64,000 nt of DNA from Bacteroidota bacterium (lineage in GTDB: Bacteria > Bacteroidota > Bacteroidia > J057 > JADKCL01). Shown piece by piece: positions 18,345 through 28,800 of the stretch; within the stretch, counting starts at the first letter, position 1; each line of letters starts with the position of its first letter. The DNA is taken from positions 1-64,000 of the forward strand of contig JADKCL010000024.1 of assembly GCA_016718825.1 (NCBI GenBank). Reading direction: 5' to 3'. Under the pieces are notes generated by a model that made no database searches, was not told the origin of the DNA, and saw only the letters and a list, made by a program, of their open reading frames with translations. The position numbers and the translations under genes are program-made.

Positions 18345-21300
18345 ATGAGCAAGTTTAATTTGGCCTTTTTAATGTTTATTGTGTTGAACTTTGGGGTATT
18401 CGCTTCAGGCCCTAATCCAACAAATGCTACCACGCCCTCGCTCCTTTTCGTTGAAAATGCGGGACAAGTTCTGGATCAACATGGTCATTCCAAGCCCGAA
18501 ATACGGTTTGTCGCCAAGCAAAACGGAATGAAGGTTTTCGTTCATAACCAAGGCATCCATTATCAATTTGAGAAGATGGATCCGCAAGCGTTTGGGGCAA
18601 TGGAGGAGCGAAAGAATATCGCGGATCTTTCCAGCCGCGAGGCATTGCCCTACGAGACTTACCGCGTTGACATGCAATTAATTGGAAGCAATTTACAAGC
18701 CGATGTCGTGGGTGAATTGCAGCAGGAATACTACGAAAACCATTACAATGTAGAGGGAACTCCAGAAGGCATTACTGGCGTGAGATCCTACCGTCGCCTT
18801 GTTGTACATGACGTTTATCCCAACATCGACTGGGTCCTCTATCCGAATGCGGATGGCCTCAAATACGACTTCATCGTGCATCCGGGTGGCAATCCAAATT
18901 CGATCAAAATCAAGTATGCAGGCGCCGTCTCGACGCGTCTCAATGCGCAGGGGGACTTGGTCTTGATGACACCTTTTGGCGAGATCAGAGAAGAGGCCCC
19001 TCAGACGTTTACTCCGGAGGATCATGTACTCATTCCTTCCAGGTTTGTTTTAAGTGGTGACACCGTGCAATTCGAAATCGGAGCCTATGACCCCAAAAAG
19101 GAGCTTCAAATTGACCCCACGCTGATTTGGGCAACTTACTATGGCGGAAGCCAAAGTGAGCGGATTGAAAGGATCACGTCCGACTCATTGGGAACCACCT
19201 ATTCGTATGGATATTCTTTCAGCGCTTCGGGGATCGCCATGGGAGGCTATCAAAACACCCTTCTTGGAAATGTAGACGTATTTATCGCGAAATTGAATGC
19301 TTCAGGGGTGCGGGAATGGGCTACCTATTACGGTGGCACCTCCTATGAGGAACCGGGTGGCATCGCTTGGGATCCTGCTGGTTTCCTTTACATCACCGGG
19401 TATACGCGTAGCGTAAACAATATTGCCTTTGCCGGTTACCAAATGACCTACGGCGGAGGCATCAGTGGGGATGCCTTTATTGCCAAATTTAACCCGATGG
19501 GGCAACGGATATGGGCAAGTTACTATGGCACGATTAACGTTGACTACGGTTCAAGCTGTGCCATCGGAAATGGTGGGAGCGTGTACCTGGGCGGAAGCAC
19601 CCAAAGTCCATCAGGAATCGCCTATTTGGGACACCAAAACACTTTCGTAGGAAGTCCAAATGATGCATTTTTAGTAAAATTCAGCAGTTCTGGCGCAAGA
19701 ATATGGGGAACCTATTGTGGCGGATCGGGGGATGATCAAGGGCTTGACCTGACTACCGATAAGTTTGGCAACGTGTTTCTTGGCGGACTGACCTACAGCC
19801 CGAATGTGATGGGCGTTGGAGGACACCAAACAGTTTTGAGTGGGCCCGCAGATTTGTTTGTCACAAAGTATGACAGCAATGGTGTGCGCCTTTGGGGGAC
19901 CTATTACGGAGGTGTCAACGGAGAGAACTTTGGATCAATAGCAGCCGACCGATTTGGGAATCTATATCTTTGTGGTGGAAGTAGCAGCACGACCGGCATT
20001 ACCCAAAACGGCTATCAAAATACCGTTTCCGGCGCAGGAGATGCATTTTTGGCAAAGTTTACTCCGAATGGTACGCGGCTTTGGGGCACCTATTGGGGAG
20101 ACCATCCGCTTGTCCCTGAGTTTGCACTTGGGCTCACGGTGGACCGAAACGACAATCCCATCATCGTGGGCGAGGTTCGGGGCGGTAACTTAGTGAATTA
20201 CAGCCTCCCAAGCACCACATTTGGCTATTCCGATGTGCTCTTTGTCAAATTCAGCCCGCTCGGTGCGCCTATTTTTTCGTCAACCTTTGGCGGCAATGTA
20301 GCTGATGTAGGGTACGCGGTCACAACCGACAAATTTGGGAATATTTACATCGGGGGAATCACTTCATCTGATTCTGCATTTGCCTTCAATGGCCATCAAA
20401 TGGTGCTGGGTGCAAATAGCTTTGATGGATTCATTGTCAAATTTGCAGATACCTGCACCTCCATTTTGAGTCCTCCGATAGCTGTTTGTCAAAATACCAC
20501 CATCAGTCTCAACGGGATATCATCGCCGGTCAGCGGGGCCGCGATTGCTTCGGGAAGTACCACAAGCTGCAATGGATTTCTCTCCATGACAGCTTCACCC
20601 TCCGTCGTTACCTGTTCCGATATTGGAACGCAATCCGTTTCGGTGACCGTTTTTCAACCAAGTACTGGATTGTCAAGCACTTGCAACGCCATGCTCACGG
20701 TGCAGGATGTGGTGCCGCCGAGTATCACCTGTCCCTCCAACGTAGTCGATACCGCAGCGGTAGGTCAATGTTCAAAGCAGGTCACCTATCCTTTCCCTAC
20801 CACAACAGACAATTGTTATGTGCCCGTTGTGACGCAGATTGCAGGACTTCCTTCCGGAAACAACTTTCCTGGCGGAACTACCACCAATACATTTTTGGCT
20901 ACCGTAAGCAACGGGCAGACTGATACATGTTCATTTACAGTCACGATACAGGACCTGCAGGCTCCAACCATCACCTGTCCCTCCAATATGACCCTTGCCG
21001 CAACGCAGTTGTCCTGTGATCGCGTTGTGACCTTTGTTGATCCCATTGGCCAAGACAATTGTCCCGGGGCGATAACGACCCAAATTGGTGGGACCGGCAG
21101 CGGCTTGACCTTTTCAATTGGAACGACGGTGAATTTATTTCGAGTCACCGATGCGCAAGGAAATACTGCGTCTTGTTCCTTTGAGGTTACGATCACTGAC
21201 CAGCAAGCCCCATCCGTCACTTGCCCAGCAAACGTACTAGCAGGGACGAATCAAGGCTCTTGTGGCGGCCTCGTATCCTATTCGAGCCCTTTGGGTACAG

Positions 21301-22331
21301 ACAATTGCCCGGGAGCTGTCGTCACTAGAATTGGAGGAAACGCCTCAGGAAGCTATTTCCCGTTGGGTACGACGACGAATACCTTCATGGCCACCGACAT
21401 CGGAGGCAATACCGGCACTTGCAGTTTCACGGTCACCGTGTATGATAACTCCCCTCCGCTCATCACTTGTCCCAACAATGTCACACAAACAGCGGCAATT
21501 CGAAGCTGCTACGGAACGGCAAACTTCAACCTTCCTAGCGCATCCGACTTCTGTTCCGGAACCACCTTCACGCAATTGGCGGGAAGTCCAAGCGGAAGTC
21601 AATTTCTTGCCGGCGTTACGCAATTGGTGTTTCAAGCGACAGATGCGTCGGGCAATACTGCTACATGTGCATTTAATGTGACCATCACGCCCAATAACTT
21701 CGTTTCACAATCTTTTACGCAGTGTCCCGGGTTCAGTATTCCTGTTGGAAACAACACGTATTCAACTTCAGGCACTTACGTCGATACATTGACCGCCGTG
21801 GCAGGCTGTGATTCCATCGTGACCACCAACCTCACGATTTCCCAGGGCGTAGATACAGGAGTCACCGTGGCTGCCAACAGCCTAACCTCCCAATCCATGT
21901 TTGCGATTTACCAGTGGTTGGATTGCAACTCCATGCTTCCCATTCCTTTTGCGACCACACAACAGTTTTTTCCAACCTATAGTGGTTCATTCGCGGTTGC
22001 CTTGAGCATTGGTAATTGCCGAGACACTTCCGATTGTTACCCGATTGTGAATGTTGGTGCGCAAGATGCTCATGATCAAGGTATCAACGGATTTCCAAAT
22101 CCTACGATTTCAGCATACAAAATCCTTTTCAATCCAGTGGTGCTCGTTGCAAAAATCAAGGTGACGGATATGGCAGGGAAGGTCCTGTCCCAACATCAAG
22201 TTGAGAATTGTACCGAATTTCATCTCGATTGTTCCAACCTCAGCAAGGGCATGTATTTGATCGAAGTGACGTCGGAAGGGAATGGTTCAATGGATCAATC
22301 TCGAAAGACATTACGTTTTGTGAAAATATAA
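18345..22331 (+). CDS. T9SS-exported SBBP beta-propeller protein with HYR domains
   Basis: 1,328 residues from ATG 18345, which begins a signal peptide (MSKFNLAFLMFIVLNFGVFAS). The N-terminal module (about 25-250; SLLFVENAGQ, RFVAKQNGMKVFVHNQG, YDFIVHPGGNP) commonly precedes SBBP propellers. Seven SBBP blades follow (about 255-700), each with W(A/G)TYYGG, a GYQ or GHQ motif and KFGNxYxGG. Then come four HYR domains (about 788-1115; ITCPSNV type), a CPG...CDSIVTTNLTI module, and a C-terminal T9SS-like sorting domain (GFPNPTISAYKILFNP, VTDMAGKVLSQ, LSKGMYLIEVTSEG). The gene is intact although repetitive. Function is unknown; surface binding is inferred. Confidence 0.9.
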   Translation: MSKFNLAFLMFIVLNFGVFASGPNPTNATTPSLLFVENAGQVLDQHGHSKPEIRFVAKQNGMKVFVHNQGIHYQFEKMDPQAFGAMEERKNIADLSSREALPYETYRVDMQLIGSNLQADVVGELQQEYYENHYNVEGTPEGITGVRSYRRLVVHDVYPNIDWVLYPNADGLKYDFIVHPGGNPNSIKIKYAGAVSTRLNAQGDLVLMTPFGEIREEAPQTFTPEDHVLIPSRFVLSGDTVQFEIGAYDPKKELQIDPTLIWATYYGGSQSERIERITSDSLGTTYSYGYSFSASGIAMGGYQNTLLGNVDVFIAKLNASGVREWATYYGGTSYEEPGGIAWDPAGFLYITGYTRSVNNIAFAGYQMTYGGGISGDAFIAKFNPMGQRIWASYYGTINVDYGSSCAIGNGGSVYLGGSTQSPSGIAYLGHQNTFVGSPNDAFLVKFSSSGARIWGTYCGGSGDDQGLDLTTDKFGNVFLGGLTYSPNVMGVGGHQTVLSGPADLFVTKYDSNGVRLWGTYYGGVNGENFGSIAADRFGNLYLCGGSSSTTGITQNGYQNTVSGAGDAFLAKFTPNGTRLWGTYWGDHPLVPEFALGLTVDRNDNPIIVGEVRGGNLVNYSLPSTTFGYSDVLFVKFSPLGAPIFSSTFGGNVADVGYAVTTDKFGNIYIGGITSSDSAFAFNGHQMVLGANSFDGFIVKFADTCTSILSPPIAVCQNTTISLNGISSPVSGAAIASGSTTSCNGFLSMTASPSVVTCSDIGTQSVSVTVFQPSTGLSSTCNAMLTVQDVVPPSITCPSNVVDTAAVGQCSKQVTYPFPTTTDNCYVPVVTQIAGLPSGNNFPGGTTTNTFLATVSNGQTDTCSFTVTIQDLQAPTITCPSNMTLAATQLSCDRVVTFVDPIGQDNCPGAITTQIGGTGSGLTFSIGTTVNLFRVTDAQGNTASCSFEVTITDQQAPSVTCPANVLAGTNQGSCGGLVSYSSPLGTDNCPGAVVTRIGGNASGSYFPLGTTTNTFMATDIGGNTGTCSFTVTVYDNSPPLITCPNNVTQTAAIRSCYGTANFNLPSASDFCSGTTFTQLAGSPSGSQFLAGVTQLVFQATDASGNTATCAFNVTITPNNFVSQSFTQCPGFSIPVGNNTYSTSGTYVDTLTAVAGCDSIVTTNLTISQGVDTGVTVAANSLTSQSMFAIYQWLDCNSMLPIPFATTQQFFPTYSGSFAVALSIGNCRDTSDCYPIVNVGAQDAHDQGINGFPNPTISAYKILFNPVVLVAKIKVTDMAGKVLSQHQVENCTEFHLDCSNLSKGMYLIEVTSEGNGSMDQSRKTLRFVKI

Positions 22332-22369
22332 AACATACTCACGTTCAATGCTTTAGCTCGGACCTGAAC

Positions 22370-22390
22370 GAAACTGCCATTTTCAGTTTC
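22370..22390 (+). terminator. Weak terminator hairpin
   Basis: GAAACTG and CAGTTTC arms 39 bases past the stop of the SBBP gene, without a strong T-tract. Confidence 0.35.
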
Positions 22391-22493
22391 CAAGTACCTT
22401 GAAGAATAGTTGCTGTTTATGGGTTTTGGAGATCAGTGAGAATGCGTTTTGAAATTTTTGAGGCAATGCATTTCAAGTAAAAAGTTCGAAGCT

Positions 22494-22965
22494 TTGATGT
22501 CCAACGAATGCACCCCACTTCGAACGCAAGTTTGAAGGAATAATTTCGCTGACTGAGGTCCAACGAATGCACCCGATTTCGGGTGAACAATGCAAGGAAA
22601 TCTTCGAGAACTGATGTCAAATCATGCACCCCATTTCGAATAAACAATTCCAGAAACGGTAGACAAACTGCTGTTAAAGGTACTAACCCCATTTCGAATG
22701 AACAGTTCAAAAAATCAAATGCTTTTGGACGCAGTTCATGCCATTTTCGGGGGAAACAAAAAAGCTCGATGGCTGAGGTCCAAGCCCCACTCTAACGCAA
22801 GTTTGAAGGAAGAATTTCGATGGCTGAGGTCCAACGCATGCACCCCACTTCTAACGCAAGTTTGAAGGAAGAATTTCGATGGCTGAGGTCCAACGCATGC
22901 ACCCCACTTCTAACGCAAGTTTGAAGAAAGAAATTCGATGGCTGAGGTCCAACGAATGCACCCCC
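22494..22965. repeat. Degenerate 59-bp tandem repeat, 8-9 copies
   Basis: The core GCTGAGGTCCAACGCATGCA recurs at 22772, 22823, 22882 and 22941 (periods 51, 59, 59). More diverged copies lie at about 22494, 22552, 22611 and 22669 (period 58-59). Each unit also carries CCCCACTTC(T/G)AACGCAAG and TTTGAAGGAAGAATTTCGATG. Copies are most alike at the right end, next to the terminator of adhesin B. No spacer structure, start codon pattern or conserved reading frame fits a gene or CRISPR array. Confidence 0.8.
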
Positions 22966-23017
22966 AAAAACAAATTGGCAGCCGGCTATCCCCAAAGGGA
23001 CCTCCGACTGCCAATTT
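22960..23017 (-). terminator. Terminator of adhesin B
   Basis: AAATTGGCAG (22972-22981) pairs with CTGCCAATTT (23008-23017), with an inner TCCC/GGGA stem. On the minus strand the stem is followed by TTTGTTTTT. It lies directly after the adhesin B stop at 23034. Confidence 0.75.
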
Positions 23018-23033
23018 TCACTTTGACAACTGA

Positions 23034-23522
23034 TTACCTGTTCAAGACCAGCTTCTTGGTCATCACCTCGCCGTTGCTGGTGATCAGCTTGGCGAAGTAG
23101 ATGCCTTGAGCGACGTTTTCAGGCTTCCATTCGACTTCGTAGTTGCGGTTGGCTTCGGCCATTCCGTCAAACAGGACTGCAACTTGCTCACCCGTCATGC
23201 TGAACACACGCAACTCCGCTGCGCCATCCTGTGGAAGGCTGAAGCGCACCGTGGTCATGCTGCTGAAGGGGTTCGGGAAGGCTGCCAATTCCGCCTCGCC
23301 ACCGTCCTGAGCGGCAGCTGCGCTGCTTGGCTCGTCGGTCTTGAGGTTGGTACATGGCGACACCGCACCGCAAGCGCCGAGGTAGTCAGCCGTGTCCCGG
23401 GATGTGCTGAGGCACAGCTGGCACAGCGATGCAAAGCGTCTGCGGATTGCCGCCATTTCCTGGTGGGATGTGGCAGATCGTAATCTTCTGCAGGTTGTTT
23501 CCGCAGCGGATGTCGGTCGCAT
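23034..23522 (-). pseudogene. Adhesin B fragment: T9SS C-terminal sorting domain
   Basis: In-frame from about 23388 to TAA 23034. Encodes DYLGACGAVSPCTNLK, an Ala/Glu linker, then a typical T9SS type A sorting domain: AAFPNPFSSMTTVRFSLPQ, LRVFSMTGEQVAVLFDGMAEA, EWKPENVAQGIYFAKLITSNG, MTKKLVLNR. Such domains are recognised by the type IX machinery and removed on attachment to the surface. A single inserted T at about 23388 turns GGCGACTAC into GGCTGACTAC and breaks the frame with the preceding CHIPPGNGGNPQTLCI module. Confidence 0.8.
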
Positions 23523-23760
23523 TCACGACCATGCAGTCGGTGTAGGTACAGCCGTTCGCGTCGGTCACCGTGTAGCAGTACGTGGTGGTCACCGATGGGC
23601 AAACCGTCGTGGTGCTTGTGCTTGCCACGAGTGTGCCGGTCGAGCTGCCGACGTTCCAGCGAACCGTGTTAAGGTGCCACGCCGCCGGTTTGTGTTCCCA
23701 CGAGGGTCGCACAGTTGTTGGTCGTGTAACCGAAGAGTACACACTGATCAGGTCCGGCAT
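23386..23760 (-). pseudogene. Adhesin B fragment: CHIPPGN module
   Basis: In-frame from about 23673 to 23388: RWNVGSSTGTLVASTSTTTV, a PKD-like TYCYTVTDANGCTYTDC piece, then KITICHIPPGNGGNPQTLCI, a short module often found near the end of T9SS proteins. The upstream frame is broken by one extra A at about 23674 (CCTTAACACGG, where CCTTACACGG would read PYTV), which makes a TAA. Confidence 0.7.
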
Positions 23761-25846
23761 TGCTGACCACAGCCGCAGGCTGCGTCAGGGTGATGCTGCT
23801 TGTGGTCGTGCAACCATTGGCGTCGGTCACCAGGATGCTGTAGGTGCCGGCAACCAAGCCGCTGAACGTCGTCGTGCCCAAGCCAGACTGCGTGATGGTC
23901 AGCGGACCGCTGATGGTCACCGTTCCGTTCACGCATGATGCGCCGCCGTTCCAGTTCACCGTGAACTCACCATTCGCCTCGCCATAGCAGCGGATGTTGT
24001 AGCCGCCCACGTAGGTGAGTGCAGGGGTTGAGGTGATCACAAGCGGTGCAGGTTGGGTCAGCGTGATGCTTCCCGTTGCCACGCAACCGTTTGCGTCGGT
24101 CACAGTCACCGTGTAGGTGCCCGCAGCGACGTTGGTCAGGTCCTCGGTCGTCGCGCCGTTGCTCCAGTTGTAGGTGTAGCCCGTGCAAGAGGCACCGCCA
24201 GCCACCGTCATCGCCACGATGCCGTCAGAGCCGCCGTTGCAGCTGATGTTGTAACCGCAAACCTGTACCGGGCTGGAGATCGCCACCGTCAACAAGGCAG
24301 GCTCGGTCAGGGTGATGCCGTCGGTGAATGAACAGCCGTTGGCGTCGGTCACCGTCACCGAATAGAAGCCTGCGCTCAGGCCCGTACGGTCTTCGGTCGT
24401 TGCACCGTCGCTCCAGATGTAGGTGTAGGCCACGCAAGACGCGCCGCCGGTCACATCCAGGTTGATCGCGCCGTTGTTGCCCCCGTTGCAGCTGATGTTG
24501 TAGCCGCAAGCAAAGGTCGGGCTGCTGAAGTTCGTCTTCTCCAACACAGCAGGCTGTGTCAGGGTGAAGGTCGAGGTCGTGCTGCAGCCGTTCACGTCGG
24601 TCACTGTCACCGTGTAGGTTCCCGCGGTCAAGCCGCTGATGTCCTCGGTGGTCGCACCGTTGCTCCAGGCGTAGCTGTAGGCTGCACAGGTTGCGCCGCC
24701 GGTGGCGGTCAGGTTGATGCTGCCGTCGCTTGCACCGTTGCAAGACACGTTCGTGCCGCAGACATAAGTTGCTGCCACGCCGCTGCTTTGGAGGAGAGCA
24801 GGTTCGGTGAGTGTGAAGCTCGAGGTCGTGCTGCAACCGTTGGCGTCGGTCACCGTGACGCTGTATGTGCCGGCGGTCAGGCCGGAGACATCCTCGGTCG
24901 TCGCGCCGTTGCTCCAGTTGAAGGTGTAGGCCCTGCAATCTGCGCCGCCGGTGGCGGTCAGGTTGATCGAACCGTCATTGGCGCCGTTGCAGGAGACATT
25001 CGTTCCGCAAGCATAGGTTGCTGCGATGCCGCTGCTTTGCAGCAAGGCAGGCTCGGTGAGCGTGATGCTTGCGGTGGTGCTGCAACCGTTGGCGTCGGTG
25101 ACCGTGACACTGTAGGTGCCGGCGGTCAGGCCGCTGAGGTCCTCGGTCGTCGCACCGTTGCTCCAGTTGTAGCTGTAAGCCACGCAGTTTGCACCGCCGT
25201 CAGGTGTCAGGTTGATCGAACCGTCGCTTGCCCCGTTGCAGCTGATGTTGTAGCCGCATTCGAAGGTTGCAGAGGTGATCGACTGTACACGCAGTTGGTC
25301 AGGCTCGGTGAGCGTGAAGCTGCTGCTTGTGCTGCAACCGTTGGCGTCGGTGATGGTGACGCTGTAGTTGCCTGCGGTGAGACCGCTGACGTCCTCTGTC
25401 GTTGCGCCGTTGCTCCAGTTGAAGGTGTAGGCTGTGCAGCTTGCACCGCCGGTGACCGTCAAGTTGATCGAACCGTCATTGGCACCGTTGCAAGAGACGT
25501 TCGTTCCGCAGACATAGGTTGCGGCTACGCCGGAGCTGACCAACAAGGCTGGCTCGGTGAGCGTGAAGCTGCTTGTCGTGCTGCAGCCGTTGGCATCGGT
25601 CACCGTCACCGTGTACGTTCCAGCACGCAGGTTGCTGACGTCTTCGGTGGTTGCGCCGTTGCTCCAGTTGAAGGTGTAGGCTGTGCAGCTTGCACCGCCA
25701 GTGACCGTCAAGTTGATGCTGCCGTCATTGGCGCCGTTGCAAGAGACATTCGTTCCGCAGACATAAGGTTGCGGCAACACCGCTGCTGACCAACAAGGCT
25801 GGCTCGGTGAGCGTGAAGCTCGAGCTGGTTGAACAGCCGTTCGCAT
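23669..25846 (-). pseudogene. Adhesin B fragment: eight SprB repeats
   Basis: In-frame from about 25767 to 23672. Eight SprB repeats of about 80 residues (YVCGTNVSCNG, CGYNISCNG and YVGGYNIRCYGEANGEF variants), then AGPDQCVLFGYTTNN. The join to the long upstream frame is a one-base insertion at about 25766: the sequence reads CATAAGGTTGCGG where other copies have CATAGGTTGCGG or CATAAGTTGCGG. Confidence 0.75.
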
Positions 25847-28800
25847 CGGTGATGGTGACGCTGTAGTTGCCAGCGGTCAAATTGCTCACGTCTTCGGTGG
25901 TTGCACCGTTGCTCCAGAGGTATGTGTAAGCGACGCAGCTTGCACCGCCGGTCACCGTCAAGTTGATGCTTCCGTCATTCGCGCCGTTGCAAGAGACGTT
26001 GGTTCCGCAGACATACGTTGCGGGAACGCCAGAGCTGACCAACAAGGCGGGCTCAATCAACTCATCCGAAGCAAAAGCCTGACATCCGTTGGCGTCGGTT
26101 ACCGTCACCGCAACTGCAATGGCAGGAAGTCCGTTGATCGAAGCAGAGGTTCCCAGCGTGCTCCATGTATAGGTATATGGACCGCAGCCGCCAGCGACGT
26201 TTACTGTGGCGCTACCGTCGCTTGCTCCATTGCAGCTCACATTCGTGCCGCAGATATATGTTCCAAGAACAATATTGGCCGTCAACAAAGCAGGCTCGGT
26301 CAACGTGATCGTGCTGCTTGTAGTACAACCGTTGCGATCGGTTGCGGTCACAGAATACGTACCTGCGGCCAAGCCGCTGATGTCTTCCGTGGTCGCGCCG
26401 TTGCTCCAGTTGTAGCTATATGGCGCCGTTCCGCCCGTTACCGTATAGTCGATGCTGCCGTCAGTTGCACCGTTGCAGCTCACATTGTAGCCGCAGCTGC
26501 GTACCAAGGCGCTGATCGCGTCGGTCATCAAAGGTGGCTCGGTCAAGGTGATGGACTGAACGATGAAGCAGCCATTGGCGTCGGTGACCGTCACCGTGTA
26601 TGTGCCTGCGGTCAGGCCGCTGATCAATTGCGTGGTTGCACCGTTGCTCCAAGCGTAAATGAAGGCAGGTGTTCCACCATTGGTATTTGCGAAGATCGAA
26701 CCATCAGCAGCACCGTTGCAGGAAATGTTCCAGCCGCCTTGGTAGACTTGCGGAATCAAGGTTGTAGCAAGCGTTGCGGGTTCGGTCAATGTGATGCTCG
26801 ACGTGGTCACGCAGCCATTGGCATCGGTTGCCGTCACGGTGTAGGTGCCGGCACCGATGTTGGACAAGTCCTCGGTCGTGGCACCGTTGCTCCAGAGATA
26901 GGTGTAAGCCAAGCAGCTTGCGCCGCCGCCAACCGTCAAGTCGATGCTGCCGTCAGTTGCACCGTTGCAGCTCACGTTCCAGCCGCCCTGATAGGTCGGG
27001 CTCGTCGTGGCGCTCGTCAACAAGGCAGGCTCGGTGAGTGTCACCAACGCAGTTGTCGTCGTGCCGTTTAGGTCGGTCACCGTCACCGAGTAGGTGCCTG
27101 CACCCAATCCTGTTGCAGTTGCGGTCGTCTGACCGTTGCTCCAGAGATAGGTGTAACCCAAGCATCCGCCGGTCGTGGCGACCGTTGCGCTGCCGTTGGT
27201 GGCACCATTGCAGGTCACGTTGTAACCGCAAGCAACAGTCGGGCTCGAAGTGGTAGCCACCAACGGATCGTTGGTCACCGTCACCGTCGCCGCACAAGTG
27301 CTGCTGTTGCCGTTCACGTCCGTCACCGTCAAGGTCACGTTGTTCACGCCCAAGTCGTCGCATGTGAATGTGTTCGGGTTCAGCGACGTGCTTACGATAC
27401 CGCAGGCGTCATTGCTGCCGTTGTTGATGCTGCTTGCTGCAACCGTCTGGCTGCCGCTGCTTGCCAGGTTGATCGTCACGCTCTGGCAAAGGGCCACTGG
27501 AGCGACATTGTCCTGAACAGTCACGCTAGCCGAGCAAGTGCTGCTGTTGCCGTTGACGTCGGTGACGGTGAGGATTACCGTGTTGGCTCCGACGTTGGCG
27601 CAGGTGAAGCTGCTGTTGTTCAGCGTGGTGGTCGCGATTCCGCAAGCGTCGCTGCTGCCGTTGTTGACTGCCGAGGCTGTCGTGCTGCCGTTGCCGGCGC
27701 TGTTCAATTGGACCATGACAGGCTGGCAAAGCGCGATTGGCGCAACGTTGTCCTGAACCATCACGCTAGCCGAGCAGGTGCTGCTGTTGCCGTTGACGTC
27801 GGTCACGGTGAGGATCACCGTGTTGGGACCCGCAACGTTGGCGCAAGTAAAGCTGCTGTTGTTCAGCGTGGTGGTGGCGATTCCGCAAGCGTCGCTGCTG
27901 CCGTTGTTGACTGCCGAGGCTGCGGTGCTGCCGTTGCCGGCGTTGTTCAAGTTGACTGTAACAGGCTGGCAAAGCGCGATCGGCGCAATGTTATCCTGCA
28001 CCGTGACGGCTGCCGAACAAGTACTGCTGTTGCCGTTGACGTCGGTTACGGTGAGGATCACCGTGTTTGCTCCGACATTTGCGCAAGTGAAGCTGCTGTT
28101 GTTCAGGGTCATGGAGGCGATTCCGCAAGCATCATTCGAACCGTTGTTGACCGCTGAAGCAGAAGTACTTCCGTTTCCAGCGCTGTTCAACTGAACCGTT
28201 ACTGGCTGGCAGATGGCATTCGGGGCTTGGACATCATTTACCGTAACCGTGAAGCTGCAGGTAGAAGTATTGCCGCATTGGTCCGCAGCCGTGACAGCCA
28301 CATTGGTCGTTCCGACACTGAAGATGGAACCCGACGCAGGTGCCTGGGTGACGGTGACCACATTCGCGCAATTGTCGGTGGCAGTTGCTTGGAAGCTGAC
28401 AGCGGCACCGCATTGATTGAGCGTGGTGTTTACGCTGACATTCGCAGGACAAGTAACTACCGGAGGCGTAACATCCTGCACCGTAATGGTTTGTCCAGCA
28501 CTTGCGGTATTTCCGCTGCCGTCCGTCACCGTCCAATTGCGGGTAATCTGGTAGTTCTGCGGGCAGGATCCATTGTCGCAAAGGTTTCCAACTTCCGTTG
28601 AGTTCAAGGCTCTGTCGTAGATCAATGCATTCTCAACCTTGCCATTCGTGCGCCTACCGTCAAAGTCCACACTGCCAATTCTCAAGGGGTGGTTGGTGGC
28701 AAGTTGGATTTGGCCGATGTTCAAGGAAGCGACATTGACGCCATTGTGCCAGAGATTGGCCATGCCGGAATTGTAATCGTAGGTTGCGCCCACACAGTTC

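Noticed and set aside
22494..22965. CRISPR array in the 59-bp repeats
   Set aside because: Units are directly adjacent and diverge along their length; no repeat-spacer alternation.
24788..25789. Plus-strand open frame (333 codons) opposite adhesin B
   Set aside because: Its repeats are the antisense reading of the SprB array (for example VGVGDRDAVGAGGQAAEVL); a shadow frame.
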